This document shows positions 32,744 through 42,701 of a stretch of DNA of 64,000 bases, in pieces. The first letter of the stretch is position 1; the number at the start of each line of letters is the position of its first letter. This DNA comes from JAIXWP01 sp964428835 (GTDB lineage Bacteria > Bacteroidota > Bacteroidia > Flavobacteriales_D > Sanyastnellaceae): NCBI GenBank assembly GCA_964428835.1, contig CAYRZQ010000013.1, forward strand, positions 1 to 64,000, written 5' to 3'. Under the pieces are notes generated by a model. The model worked only from the letters and a program-made list of their open reading frames with translations, searched no databases and had not been told where the DNA came from. The position numbers and the translations under genes are program-made.

Positions 32744-33553
32744 ATGAGAAAAGTTTGTTTCATTTTTTTGGTAGTTTATAGCGTCTTACTTGGCACTGGA
32801 TGCAGCGAGTACAACAAGGCTTTAAAGAGCAACGACTATAAAGTTAAGTACGAGGCCGCAGTCAAGTATTACAATGAAGATGACTGTTTTAAGGCGCTTC
32901 CACTATTGGAGGAATGCATAGGGTTGACGCGCGGTACAGCCATGGCTGAGGACGTTTATTATTACTATGCAAAGACCCATTACTGCGTCAACGATTACTA
33001 TTTAGCTAGTTATTACCTAAAAAATTTCGCGAAAACCTTCTCCAAAAGCCCAAGAGCAGAGGAATGTTTCTTTCAGAGCGCATATTGCAATTATCGATTA
33101 TCACCCGAATACACTCTGGATCAAACAGATACAAGAAAGGCTATCGATGAGTTTCAATTGTTTCTAGATACCTATCCCACCAGCGCATTGCGCGATTCTG
33201 CCAACAAAATGATTGCGGAGTTGAATGCGAAACTTGAGAAAAAGGACTTTGAGAATGCAAAGTTGTATTATACCACTCAGAATTACAAAGGTGCAGTAAA
33301 CTCATTAAAATCTTTTATAACAAACTATCCTTCAAGCAAATACAAGGAAAATGCTTATGCATTAATCGTGGAAAGCTATTATTTGTACGCAGAAGGAAGT
33401 ATTGAAGAGAAGAAACTTGAAAGATATCGCCTAGCAACCGAATCTTATATTACCTTTGTCACCGCTTTTCCAGAAAGTAAACTACTTAAAGAGGCCGAAG
33501 TATTTTACGAGAAAAGCAGAAAGCAAATAGATAAATTATCGGCCATGAATTGA
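32744..33553 (+). CDS. bamD: Outer membrane assembly lipoprotein BamD
   Basis: BamD is the periplasmic TPR lipoprotein of the beta-barrel assembly machine. The protein has a lipoprotein signal (MRKVCFIFLVVYSVLLGTGC), the flavobacterial start CSEYNKALKSNDYKVKYEAA and about five TPR-like helical pairs, with LSPEYTLDQTDTRKAIDEFQ conserved in the phylum. I chose the ATG at 32744 so that the lipid-modified Cys is residue 20; in-frame ATGs at 32696 and 32723 would give longer signals. It opens the conserved bamD-rpoZ-coaBC-porD-recN run. Confidence 0.9.
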   Translation: MRKVCFIFLVVYSVLLGTGCSEYNKALKSNDYKVKYEAAVKYYNEDDCFKALPLLEECIGLTRGTAMAEDVYYYYAKTHYCVNDYYLASYYLKNFAKTFSKSPRAEECFFQSAYCNYRLSPEYTLDQTDTRKAIDEFQLFLDTYPTSALRDSANKMIAELNAKLEKKDFENAKLYYTTQNYKGAVNSLKSFITNYPSSKYKENAYALIVESYYLYAEGSIEEKKLERYRLATESYITFVTAFPESKLLKEAEVFYEKSRKQIDKLSAMN

Positions 33554-33561
33554 TCAACGCA

Positions 33562-33897
33562 ATGAGCAATTATAAAAATTCAAACGCAGCGAAGACAACT
33601 GTAACCAGAAATACAAATGAATTGTATGACAAGGTGAACGGTAACTTATTCGAAACAATTGTTCTTATTTCAAAGAGATCTAATCAAATCTCTAAAGAAA
33701 TGAAAGAGGAACTCAACCACAAGTTGGAGGAGTTTGGAACATCTCAAGATAATTTGGAAGAAGTATTTGAGAATCGCGAGCAAATTGAAATTTCACGTCA
33801 TTATGAGCGCTTACCAAAGCCACATTCAATTGCAATTCAAGAATTGATTGAGGGCAAGGTATTTTACCGCTACCCAGATGAGGAGCAAGCGCGCTAA
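33562..33897 (+). CDS. rpoZ: RNA polymerase omega subunit (Bacteroidota type)
   Basis: The 111-residue protein is the omega/Rpb6-type subunit that helps assemble RNA polymerase. It shows TRNTNELYDKVNGNLFETIV, VLISKRSNQISKEMKEELNH and the C-terminal KPHSIAIQELIEGKVFYRYP. Its place between bamD and coaBC is typical of Bacteroidota. The ATG at 33562 is used; an upstream TTG adds only four residues. Confidence 0.88.
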   Translation: MSNYKNSNAAKTTVTRNTNELYDKVNGNLFETIVLISKRSNQISKEMKEELNHKLEEFGTSQDNLEEVFENREQIEISRHYERLPKPHSIAIQELIEGKVFYRYPDEEQAR

Positions 33898-33917
33898 TCA
33901 TATAAAAATCCAAAACC

Positions 33918-33945
33918 AAAAGATGGCTCAGGCCATCTTTTGTCA
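33918..33945 (+). terminator. Hairpin between rpoZ and coaBC, weak terminator
   Basis: AAAAGATGGC and GCCATCTTTT form a perfect 10-bp stem around TCAG. The T-run after it is broken (TTTTGTCATTT), so it may only attenuate transcription into coaBC. Confidence 0.6.
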
Positions 33946-33960
33946 TTTAATAACCTAGGT

Positions 33961-35166
33961 ATGCTTGAGGGAAAAAAAATAATAGTCGGAATAAGCGGAA
34001 GCATCGCGGCCTACAAAAGCGCATGGCTAGTGAGATTGTTGGTTCAATCAGGCGCCGAGGTGAAAGTAATGCTGACCAAAAATGCCCTGGATTTTGTAAC
34101 TCCACTCACATTATCGACCCTTTCGAAAAGCCCTATTTACTCCGATTTCACCGAAGATAAAAATACAGGAGAGTGGATCAACCATGTAGATCTCGCCCTT
34201 TGGGCCGACTTGATGATCGTTGCACCCGCATCGGCTAATACTCTTTCCAAAATGGCGAATGGTCAGAGTGATAATTTTTTCATCACTACCTATATGAGCG
34301 CGCGCTGCCCTGTGATGGTTGCTCCAGCGATGGATCATGATATGTTTTTACACCAAGGCACACAGGACAATATTGCTAAACTCAAGAATATCGGCCATAT
34401 CATATTAGATTCAAAGAATGGAGAACTTGCCAGTGGTTTGATTGGAAAAGGTCGCATGGCAGAGCCAGAGGAAATATTTGATGCAGTCATCAACTACTTT
34501 AGACCAGATCTGCCATTAAAGGAAAAAACTATTCTGGTAACCGCTGGGCCAACCTATGAAGCCATAGATCCAGTGCGTTTTATTGGCAATAGATCTAGTG
34601 GGAAAATGGGGTTTGAAATTGCGAAGGTTCTCGCCGAACAAGGAGCCAAGGTTGTTTTGGTTACTGGCCCCACGCACCTTCACATTCAACATCCCGCGAT
34701 AAATGTGATTCGTGTCGAATCGGCTGAGGAAATGTTTGAAGCGTGTACACAGTCTTTTGAAGAATGTAATGGCGCGATTTTATCGGCAGCGGTGGCGGAT
34801 TATCGCCCGGTGTCGGTGGCTTCTGAAAAAATAAAAAAATCAGAACACGCATTGAACATCAGGCTCGAACCGACTCCTGATATCGCAAAAAGCTTAGGCG
34901 CTATTAAAAAAGAAGGACAAATACTAATTGGATTTGCCCTTGAAACGGAAAACGAAGAAGCCAATGCGCAATCAAAAATGAAGCGTAAGAACTTTGATAT
35001 GATTGTGTTGAATTCTTTGAAAAACGAAGGTGCCGGATTTGGTGGAGAAACAAATAAAATCTCCTTATTTTGGCCTGACAATAAAAGAAAGGATTTCGGG
35101 TTAAAGCGCAAGTCCGAAGTAGCCCACGATATTGTGAAAGAATTGATTGAACTTCTTAATTCATGA
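33961..35166 (+). CDS. coaBC: Bifunctional phosphopantothenoylcysteine decarboxylase/synthase
   Basis: CoaBC makes 4'-phosphopantetheine from phosphopantothenate and cysteine in CoA synthesis. The 401-residue protein has the FMN-binding CoaC half (KIIVGISGSIAAYKSAWLVR, the catalytic His in NHVDLALWAD, and APAMDHDMF) and the CoaB half starting at VTAGPTYEAIDPVRFIGNRS, with the Lys-containing KMKRKNFDMIVLNS near the end. The ATG at 33961 is chosen. Its stop overlaps the next start (ATGA). Confidence 0.95.
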   Translation: MLEGKKIIVGISGSIAAYKSAWLVRLLVQSGAEVKVMLTKNALDFVTPLTLSTLSKSPIYSDFTEDKNTGEWINHVDLALWADLMIVAPASANTLSKMANGQSDNFFITTYMSARCPVMVAPAMDHDMFLHQGTQDNIAKLKNIGHIILDSKNGELASGLIGKGRMAEPEEIFDAVINYFRPDLPLKEKTILVTAGPTYEAIDPVRFIGNRSSGKMGFEIAKVLAEQGAKVVLVTGPTHLHIQHPAINVIRVESAEEMFEACTQSFEECNGAILSAAVADYRPVSVASEKIKKSEHALNIRLEPTPDIAKSLGAIKKEGQILIGFALETENEEANAQSKMKRKNFDMIVLNSLKNEGAGFGGETNKISLFWPDNKRKDFGLKRKSEVAHDIVKELIELLNS

Positions 35167-36062
35167 GAGTATTTTTTTTAAGCTTAGTGTTTGTTGCATT
35201 CATTGCACCTACTGCGATGAGTCAGGAATTGAACTGCAACGTAACAATTATTCAACCTCAAGTTATTTTGGCTGATCCAGTCGTTTTTCAGACAATGGAA
35301 TTGGCAATGGAAGAGTTTATTAATAACAGAAGATGGACAAAAGACGACTGGCAGCAAAGTGAGCGCATCGACTGTAATATGCAAATAACCGTCGAATCGC
35401 AGCCGAGCCAGCGTCAGTTTAAAGGAAGTATTCAAATTGGAAGTAGTAGACCTGTCTATAATTCAGATTACAAAACTCCCGTGGTTAGCATTAACGACCG
35501 AGATTTTGAATTCACTTTCAACGAAAATACCCAAATTGTTTGGAGCGTAGATCAACACCGCGACAATCTAAGCAGTGTCCTCGCCTTCTACGCTAACCTG
35601 ATCCTCGCAAGCGATTATGATTCCTTTTCTCCTGAAGGGGGAACGGAGCATTATCTTATTTGTCAGACCATCGTAGGAAACGCTCAAAACGCACCTGAAC
35701 CAGGTTGGAGAGCAAATGAGAAAGGACAACAAAATAGATATTGGCTCATCGAAAACTTGGTGACTCAAACATTCAAGCCTCTTAGAGATTGTCTTTACAA
35801 CTATCACCGCAAAGGCATGGACAAGATGTTTACAGAGCTTAATGCCGCTCGCAAAGTGATGTCAGATGCCATTCTCGCTCTCAACGAAATTCATAAAATT
35901 AAGCCGAGTTCTTATAACATGCAGGTCTTTTTCTATGCAAAGTCTGATGAGATTATCAACATCTTTAAGCCTCTGCCAGTTGCTGAAAAGCAAGCGGTGT
36001 ACGACATGCTAAAGAAGTTGGATCCAGGAAATATTATAAAATACGATCAAATGATGAAATGA
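35163..36062 (+). CDS. porD: PorD/DUF4835 family type IX secretion protein
   Basis: The 299-residue protein has a signal peptide ending TAMSQELNC and the DUF4835 features: FINNRRWTKDDWQQSERIDC, the central FAFYANLILASDYDSFSPEGG-like block, and DLKKLDPGN-like MLKKLDPGNIIKYDQ at the end. As I recall, this family is now named PorD and linked to the T9SS; its biochemical role is not known. Overlap with coaBC and a one-base gap to recN show one operon. Family assignment is firm; the functional name is less so. Confidence 0.82.
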   Translation: MRVFFLSLVFVAFIAPTAMSQELNCNVTIIQPQVILADPVVFQTMELAMEEFINNRRWTKDDWQQSERIDCNMQITVESQPSQRQFKGSIQIGSSRPVYNSDYKTPVVSINDRDFEFTFNENTQIVWSVDQHRDNLSSVLAFYANLILASDYDSFSPEGGTEHYLICQTIVGNAQNAPEPGWRANEKGQQNRYWLIENLVTQTFKPLRDCLYNYHRKGMDKMFTELNAARKVMSDAILALNEIHKIKPSSYNMQVFFYAKSDEIINIFKPLPVAEKQAVYDMLKKLDPGNIIKYDQMMK

Positions 36063-36063
36063 T

Positions 36064-37716
36064 ATGCTGAAGAATTTACATGTGATCAATTACGGTTTGA
36101 TGGATGAAGTGTCGTTGAAATTTGATCGCGGATTCACAGCCATCACCGGCGAGACAGGAAGCGGCAAATCCATTCTTTTGGGAGCCTTTGGTCTATTACT
36201 CGGAGAACGAGCTGATAGTAAGTCTATCAAAAATCAAGATAAAAAGTGCATTGTAGAAGCAGTATTTGATATTGAGAAGTTCTCACTTAAAAAGTTTTTT
36301 GAAGAGAATGATCTCGATTACGATAAAAACTCCACCATCAGAAGAGAAATAGCCCCTGGAGGTAAGTCTCGCGCATTTATCAATGACACACCGGTTTCCT
36401 TACAAATTTTAAAGTCACTCGGTGAAAAATTGGTGGATATCCACAGCCAACACGAAAATTCGATTCTCGGTGAAAGAAGTTTTCAGTTTGGAATTTTAGA
36501 TGCATACGCTCAGAATGACGACCTGATCAAGGAGTATAGAGATTTATTCAAAGTATATAAATCCCTATTACAAGAACTCCACGACCTCAAAGAGAATGAG
36601 GCACGGATGAAACAGGACTTAGATTATTTCACATTCCAATTAGAAGAGTTAAAGAAGATTGGACTAGAAAATATAGATCAAACGGCACTAGAAGACGAGC
36701 AGAGTACGCTGAGTAATGCAGGTATGATTAAAACCGTGCTTTCCGGCATTGCAGATACAATCGACGGAGACCAAGGTGGTGTGCTGTCATCATTATCAGC
36801 TGCAAAAAATAGCCTGCAAAAAATTAGTACTATCAACAAACAGCTCGATGATTTTTTGCAGCGATTGGATTCTGTCAGCATAGAATTAAGAGAGATTGGC
36901 AGAGACCTAGAGCTTTACAGCGACAGCGTGTCCGTAGATCCTGAAAGAATGGATGAAATAAATGATTTACTTGGTCAATTATTTCACCTACAGCAAAAGC
37001 ATCGCATTTCGGGAGTGCAAGAGCTGATTGAACTTCGTGATGCTCAGGAAGATAAAGTTGGAAAATATGCTTCAGTAGATGAAGAAATCACTCGCTTGGA
37101 AGAAGAGATTTCTAAAACCGAACAAACGCTCGGTCTATTGACTGAAAAAATAACCGTGAGCAGAGAGAAAGCAAGTATCAACGCGGCTAAAGACGTGTCA
37201 GCTTTCTTTGAGGAATTGAGCTTACAGCATGCAGAGCTCATTTTTGACCTCAAGCCATCTAAGGATTTTCATAATTATGGTAAAGATGAAATTCAAATCC
37301 TATTTAGGGCTAATAAAGGAGGTCAACTTTTACCAATCAAACAAGTCGCTTCCGGTGGTGAAATATCTCGCGTAATGCTAGCTCTGAAAGCATCCATAAG
37401 TAGATTGAACCAATTACCTGTATTGATTTTAGATGAAATAGATCAGGGCGTGAGCGGCGAAGTAGGAAAGAAAATCGGGCTTATATTGAAAAGGATGAGC
37501 GATGAGATGCAACTCATTACTATAACACACCTTCCTCAAATTGCTGGTCAAGCGCAACAGCATTTAAAGGTGGTAAAAGAAACCGATGATAAAACCACAA
37601 CGACCAAAGTGTTTGCTCTAAATCGAGATAAGCGCATAGAAGAAATTGCCGAAATGCTCAGTGGAAAAAATATCACAAAGGCATCTCTAGAAAATGCAAA
37701 AGAGCTCATGCAATAG
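36064..37716 (+). CDS. recN: DNA repair protein RecN
   Basis: RecN is an SMC-like ATPase that acts early at double-strand breaks. The 550-residue protein has Walker A GETGSGKSILLGAFGLLLGE (29-48), DIHSQHENSIL, a long coiled coil in two halves (about 155-370), and the C-terminal signature ASGGEISRVMLALKA with Walker B LILDEIDQGVSG. Its transcript is ended by a hairpin that contains its own stop codon in the loop. Confidence 0.96.
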   Translation: MLKNLHVINYGLMDEVSLKFDRGFTAITGETGSGKSILLGAFGLLLGERADSKSIKNQDKKCIVEAVFDIEKFSLKKFFEENDLDYDKNSTIRREIAPGGKSRAFINDTPVSLQILKSLGEKLVDIHSQHENSILGERSFQFGILDAYAQNDDLIKEYRDLFKVYKSLLQELHDLKENEARMKQDLDYFTFQLEELKKIGLENIDQTALEDEQSTLSNAGMIKTVLSGIADTIDGDQGGVLSSLSAAKNSLQKISTINKQLDDFLQRLDSVSIELREIGRDLELYSDSVSVDPERMDEINDLLGQLFHLQQKHRISGVQELIELRDAQEDKVGKYASVDEEITRLEEEISKTEQTLGLLTEKITVSREKASINAAKDVSAFFEELSLQHAELIFDLKPSKDFHNYGKDEIQILFRANKGGQLLPIKQVASGGEISRVMLALKASISRLNQLPVLILDEIDQGVSGEVGKKIGLILKRMSDEMQLITITHLPQIAGQAQQHLKVVKETDDKTTTTKVFALNRDKRIEEIAEMLSGKNITKASLENAKELMQ

Positions 37717-37729
37717 CACGAGCTCTTTT
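37698..37729 (+). terminator. Terminator overlapping the recN stop codon
   Basis: AAAAGAGCTC and GAGCTCTTTT form a perfect 10-bp stem around a 12-base loop that contains the recN TAG. T-rich sequence follows on both strands, so it may also stop the convergent TonB-receptor transcript. Confidence 0.72.
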
Positions 37730-37748
37730 AATATTTTATGAACTTAGA

Positions 37749-40067
37749 TTAAAATGAAAAGTCTATTCCAATTGTCGGAAGGATAGGCAATTGATCTACA
37801 CGCTCGGCTGAAATTCTGTCAATGTAAAATACGTTTTCTCTATTATACGCATTTGTTACACCTGCATTTAATTCCAACGCGCTTCGTTTGAACTTGATGT
37901 CTTTTCTAAGGTTAAAATCAAGTCTGTGATAGTATGGTAGTCTGCCTCCATTGAGTGTGCCATATTGTATAGAAAGGGCGTCAGCATTTTGCGTGAGATA
38001 ATCAGTAGCAATACCACCGGTGGTACCAGTGGCCTGATAATAACCTTGTGTTTGTGTGAATGGTAAACCACTACCGAGATTCCAACGCATTGAAATCTCC
38101 CATGTTCTCTTTTCGCCGAACTTCTGTGCAGCAACAAAGTTCACATTGTGACGACGGTCAAACACTGGATCATACCAAGCGAATCCATCCCAGCGGCGAA
38201 CGCGCCCGAGTGAATAAACCAAATAGAGATAGGTATTCTTTTCTTCATACTTCAGAACGACGTCACACCCAGCGGCCCAACCACTCTCTACAATAAAATC
38301 TTTTCTGAGTACAGCTGGTCTGAAGAAATTCGCCGCATCGTCAGGAAACAGCTTATTTCTATTTAGGTTGGTTACTTGTCTAAAGTCGCGATAATAACCC
38401 TCTACATTGAGATTGATTTTTTCGGTAATATCGTATTCAAAACCGGCCACATAGTGCACCGCTCTTTGAAGCGGATTAGCCACCTCTACTACCGAGTTGT
38501 CTGGCCTTACGAAATCGCTTTGCAAGTTTTCGGGGCCGGCCAAAAATCCATAGAATAAGTTTACAACGTCGCGGTCGCTATTAGTGGCCATTAAGTTTTG
38601 AGAATAAATACCCGCAGCTCCCTTGATTCGTAAACGTTCATTTGCTTTAAATTTAAAACCTAGTCGTGGTTCTGGACTAAACACACTAAGTGTTGCGTAG
38701 TATTGAACACGCAAACCAGGCTCAAGGATAAAGCGCTTTCTGTTGAATTTGTAACTAACATAACCATTGAGTTCTGTTGTACTTTGCTCCTGCTCGATGA
38801 TGATTCCAAGAGGATTGAAGCTATTGAATTTTGTGTTAAAACCAACTACATCAATACCATACTGTAACGCATCGTCACCAATACTATATTTGAAATCCAA
38901 ACCAAAATTAAAGCTCGTAATGGTGTCTGAGCGAGGTGCGTTATTCTCTTCTATCAAGGCTATTCCGTAACGGCTTCTTGAGAAATTACCGCTAATCAAC
39001 ACTGGGGATCCTTGAGGCACCACGACGAAATTACCCCCAAATCCCGTGTTGTTCCATCCGAGACTTGATAGATTTTGGTAACGCGTTACTTCATCGTCGA
39101 ATGAGAATGCGAAGAGATTAAGCTTTGAACCATTGGTTCCGTTAAATGAAACTTTGCTATACAAATCGGAATAAATAAATGGTAAGCCATCACCGTCATT
39201 CACATAAGGATACAAAACTTGTGATGATTGATCCAAGTACGAATGTTTTCCACTTAACACGAAAGAAATACCACCGCGCTTATCGGATTGCTTTACGATA
39301 GGACCTTCTACTAGCGCTCGTGCTCCAAATGGATTCACTCCTGCCCTTCCCTTGATTTCCTTTTTATTACCGTCTCGGGTAGTGATATCCATCACAGATG
39401 AAATTCTTCCCCCGTATTGAGCACCAAAACCGCCTGTATACACATCCGCATTCGCGATAATTTCGGTATCGAAAACAGAGAAAAGACCAATACTGTGAAA
39501 AGGATTATACACGATCATTCCATCGAGGAGAACTTTGTTTTGAACGGGACTTCCACCGCGAATGAAAATTTGTCCACCTTGGTCTCCAGTGCTCACAAAA
39601 CCAGGAAGTGTGGTGAGAACTTGAACCAAGTCTGGCTGACCACCTACAGAGGGAATGCGTTTAATGTCTTGTGCCCTTATAGACTCGACAGAAATATTGA
39701 CGTTATTTTTTTGATCACTCTTGTCGCTGCTAATTTCAATCTCACCGAGCTCATTTACAGCAACCTCAAGGTTTATATTGACATTGGTTATTTTATTCGA
39801 CTCAACTAATATCGCCTGTCTAAATTCTTTAAACTCAGCAGACTTTACAAGTAGGGTATAAGATCCTGGAGGAATTTTGGTAATAGAGTAATAGCCATTT
39901 TCGTCTGTCACAGTACCGTATGTTGTACCATCTAAACCAATAGTGATAAATATAGCTGGTTCTCCAGTTTCGGCATTTTTGATGAAACCTCTAACCGTTC
40001 CTTGCGCCAACACGGTGATGCTAATGGCGAAAGTGGCTAGGGTAAGAAATAAATTTTTAAGTAGCAT
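37749..40067 (-). CDS. TonB-dependent outer membrane receptor with carboxypeptidase-like domain
   Basis: The 772-residue protein has a signal peptide ending VLAQ, a carboxypeptidase-regulatory-like beta-sandwich (TVRGFIKNAETGEPAIFITI, about 23-105), a plug (GQIFIRGGSPVQNKVLLDGM, then GGFGAQYGGRISSVMDI) and a 22-strand barrel ending in the aromatic residues IGIDFSF. The domain order is that of many Bacteroidota receptors without a SusD partner. No transporter or siderophore gene is nearby, so the ligand is unknown. The ATG at 40067 places the signal peptide correctly. Confidence 0.9.
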   Translation of the reverse strand: MLLKNLFLTLATFAISITVLAQGTVRGFIKNAETGEPAIFITIGLDGTTYGTVTDENGYYSITKIPPGSYTLLVKSAEFKEFRQAILVESNKITNVNINLEVAVNELGEIEISSDKSDQKNNVNISVESIRAQDIKRIPSVGGQPDLVQVLTTLPGFVSTGDQGGQIFIRGGSPVQNKVLLDGMIVYNPFHSIGLFSVFDTEIIANADVYTGGFGAQYGGRISSVMDITTRDGNKKEIKGRAGVNPFGARALVEGPIVKQSDKRGGISFVLSGKHSYLDQSSQVLYPYVNDGDGLPFIYSDLYSKVSFNGTNGSKLNLFAFSFDDEVTRYQNLSSLGWNNTGFGGNFVVVPQGSPVLISGNFSRSRYGIALIEENNAPRSDTITSFNFGLDFKYSIGDDALQYGIDVVGFNTKFNSFNPLGIIIEQEQSTTELNGYVSYKFNRKRFILEPGLRVQYYATLSVFSPEPRLGFKFKANERLRIKGAAGIYSQNLMATNSDRDVVNLFYGFLAGPENLQSDFVRPDNSVVEVANPLQRAVHYVAGFEYDITEKINLNVEGYYRDFRQVTNLNRNKLFPDDAANFFRPAVLRKDFIVESGWAAGCDVVLKYEEKNTYLYLVYSLGRVRRWDGFAWYDPVFDRRHNVNFVAAQKFGEKRTWEISMRWNLGSGLPFTQTQGYYQATGTTGGIATDYLTQNADALSIQYGTLNGGRLPYYHRLDFNLRKDIKFKRSALELNAGVTNAYNRENVFYIDRISAERVDQLPILPTIGIDFSF

Positions 40068-40163
40068 TTTTACAGGTTTCGTGCGGACGCGAAAGTAATG
40101 CATCCTACAGAGTTAATCTCAACATTCCACAACAATATCTTTGAATTGTAGCAGGTCTGTGCA

Positions 40164-42617
40164 CTATTCTTCAAACTCCAGTGACATTTTCCCTACCCTA
40201 TCTTCTAAAGTTTCGCTTGTCATTTTCTCACGCAGGCGATCTACCATTATTGGAAAGGCAAATGGAGTAGGCTTATCAGGATACTTTAAAATAATTCTTT
40301 GACCATTGATTCTCAGCAGCGCTTCTCTCAGGCGTGGCAGCTCCAATTGGTGTTGCAAAACCTCCTCATAGGACTGTTTGTACAATAAATTATAGGGATC
40401 GTAATCTTCGAACACTTTAAAAATCAACTGACTAGAACTTTGTAAATGTCTATCCTTGAGCTGTTGACCTGGGAACCCTTTGAAAATGAGGCCTGCAATG
40501 GCAGCTATGTCACGAAACTTTCTTTTAGCTAATTCTGTGGCATTGACCCCGGCCAGCATATCTCGCTCAAGATCGTTGATATCCGTAAGAGCCGATCCCA
40601 GGGCCTCTTCTATTGGAATTCTTTGATCACAAAGCAATTCAAAACCATAGTCATTGTAGGCCAAAGACAGAGAAATTGGGAACAATTTGCCGATTCGATA
40701 TGCAAAAAGAGAGGCAAGACCCTGGTGCACTGCTCTTCCTTCGAAAGGATAAAACATTGCGTGGTGGCCGTCCTTAGATTCAAAAATCTCAATCAAAAAC
40801 TCATTTTCTTGAGGAACATGACTTCGCTCTTTTTGGAGATTGATGATTGGAATAATCTTTCCCAACTCAGGGTCTTCGTGATTTAGATCGTTGACGACCT
40901 CCGTTAGTTTTCGTCTAATCATATGGGACATTCTACTTGAGAGTGGTAATGTTCCACCCTGCCAACTTGGAATTTTCCCCGTCATTTTCTCTGATTTCCT
41001 AACGTAAGCCGTGAGTTCCTTTACTTGAATCAGCTCAAGACCAATTCCAGCAAACCAGAAACAATCTCCCTCATTTAAGGATGCGATGAAGCTTTCTTCG
41101 ACATGTCCGATAAGACCACCTCGTTTATATTTTATCATCATCATTGTATCTCCTACGATGGCGCCGATAGACATTCTGTGGCGCCGGGCGAGTCTTTGAT
41201 TTGCGATAAAATAGCGTCCCTCATTTAGTACAAGTTTATTGTAATCAGGATAGGCACTAAGCGAATCTCCGCCAGATGCGGTGAAATAAATAATCCACTT
41301 CCATTCTTCTTCACTAATTGAATTAAAGCAATATGTATTTTTTATTTCGTGATAAATCGTGTTTGACTCAAAACCCTCACCTACGGAGAGTGTTACCAAA
41401 TATTGAATGAGAACGTCGAATGCTCTAATTACAGGCTCGCGATTTTCTATGAATGAAGTGCGCACTGCCTCACGCAAAGCGGCAGCTTCAATAAGCTCAA
41501 GGGAGTGCGTTGGTAGAAAATAGATTCTACTCAGCGCGTCGGGGCGGTGACCACTTCTACCTGCTCTTTGCAAGAATCTGGCTACTCCTTTTGGACCACC
41601 GATTTGAACAATGGACTCTACTGGGGCGAAATCGACGCCAAGGTCAAGACTTGAAGTGCATACCACCGCCTTCAATCGACCGTCGCTAATGGCATCTTCT
41701 ACCCAATGTCTCAGCTCTTTGGAAATACTACCATGGTGCATGGCTATGATACCCGATAGACTCAGGTCCTCCTCCAGAACGTTTCTATACCAAATTTCAC
41801 ATTGGGCTCGAGTATTTGTAAATAAAAGCGTGCTCTGGCTATTTTGAATAATTGGAATGACTTTTCGAAGCATTTTTATGCCCAGATGGCCGGCCCAAGG
41901 CATTTTTTCCACCTCCTCTGGCATTATTGAAACTATTTCAATTTTTTTCTCGTGGCTCGCTCTGATAATAACACCCGACCTATTGAAGACCAATACCTCC
42001 AGCGCCTGATCGAGATTTCCAATCGTTGCGCTGATTCCCCAAATTTTTGCTTTTACTGAAAGAGCACGGACTCTGCTAATTGCGAGTTCGAGCATTACCC
42101 CTCTTTTTGAAGACAGTAGTTCATGCCACTCATCGGCCACAAGTAAGTCCAAATCCTGAAATATGTTAGAGCAATTCTTAGAAGCCAATAAAAGATGAAG
42201 GCTCTCGGGCGTTGTGATAAGAAGATGAGGGATTTGCTTTTTTTGAGCTGCTCTCTCCGCCTCCGTGGTATCGCCCGTCCGAATGCCTGCCTTCAAAGGA
42301 AGCCCCAGTTCATCGATGACGCGTTGAGCGCTTTGAAGAATTTCCTTGGCTAAAGCGCGGATTGGGGTAATCCAAATGATTCTCAGGCCTGACTCTTGGG
42401 GATGCTGAGCGGCGTTTATGAGTGCTGGCAACAGCAGGCTGTATGTTTTTCCACTTCCCGTTGGTGCATTCACTAATCCTTCTCGCCCACCCGCGTAAGC
42501 ATTCCATGCCTCAATTTGAAATTGTAAAGGACTCCACCCCCTCTTGTGCATCCAAGATTGAGAAAGTTCGACGATATTTGCATCTTGAGTTGTGGAGGAA
42601 TTACTTTTTTTCTTCAT
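40164..42617 (-). CDS. Ligase-associated DNA damage response DEXH-box helicase (Lhr-like)
   Basis: The 817-residue superfamily 2 helicase has Walker A NAPTGSGKTYS, motif II VADEWHEL (a DEWH variant of DEXH), SATIGN, the motif VI arginines in FLQRAGRSGHR, then the Lhr-type winged-helix and beta-domain region. It belongs to the group found beside an ATP-dependent ligase and a beta-CASP-like exonuclease. Those two partners are 6 kb away at 48578-51171 on the same strand. The ATG at 42617 is preferred; an earlier in-frame ATG at 42653 is possible. Confidence 0.88.
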   Translation of the reverse strand: MKKKSNSSTTQDANIVELSQSWMHKRGWSPLQFQIEAWNAYAGGREGLVNAPTGSGKTYSLLLPALINAAQHPQESGLRIIWITPIRALAKEILQSAQRVIDELGLPLKAGIRTGDTTEAERAAQKKQIPHLLITTPESLHLLLASKNCSNIFQDLDLLVADEWHELLSSKRGVMLELAISRVRALSVKAKIWGISATIGNLDQALEVLVFNRSGVIIRASHEKKIEIVSIMPEEVEKMPWAGHLGIKMLRKVIPIIQNSQSTLLFTNTRAQCEIWYRNVLEEDLSLSGIIAMHHGSISKELRHWVEDAISDGRLKAVVCTSSLDLGVDFAPVESIVQIGGPKGVARFLQRAGRSGHRPDALSRIYFLPTHSLELIEAAALREAVRTSFIENREPVIRAFDVLIQYLVTLSVGEGFESNTIYHEIKNTYCFNSISEEEWKWIIYFTASGGDSLSAYPDYNKLVLNEGRYFIANQRLARRHRMSIGAIVGDTMMMIKYKRGGLIGHVEESFIASLNEGDCFWFAGIGLELIQVKELTAYVRKSEKMTGKIPSWQGGTLPLSSRMSHMIRRKLTEVVNDLNHEDPELGKIIPIINLQKERSHVPQENEFLIEIFESKDGHHAMFYPFEGRAVHQGLASLFAYRIGKLFPISLSLAYNDYGFELLCDQRIPIEEALGSALTDINDLERDMLAGVNATELAKRKFRDIAAIAGLIFKGFPGQQLKDRHLQSSSQLIFKVFEDYDPYNLLYKQSYEEVLQHQLELPRLREALLRINGQRIILKYPDKPTPFAFPIMVDRLREKMTSETLEDRVGKMSLEFEE

Positions 42618-42701
42618 AATTCGCCTTGTATTTGGCAATATGCTAAAAGACATATTACTTTAGGCATTGTTTTTGAAAATTTCGTCTCAAAATCCAAAGG
42701 A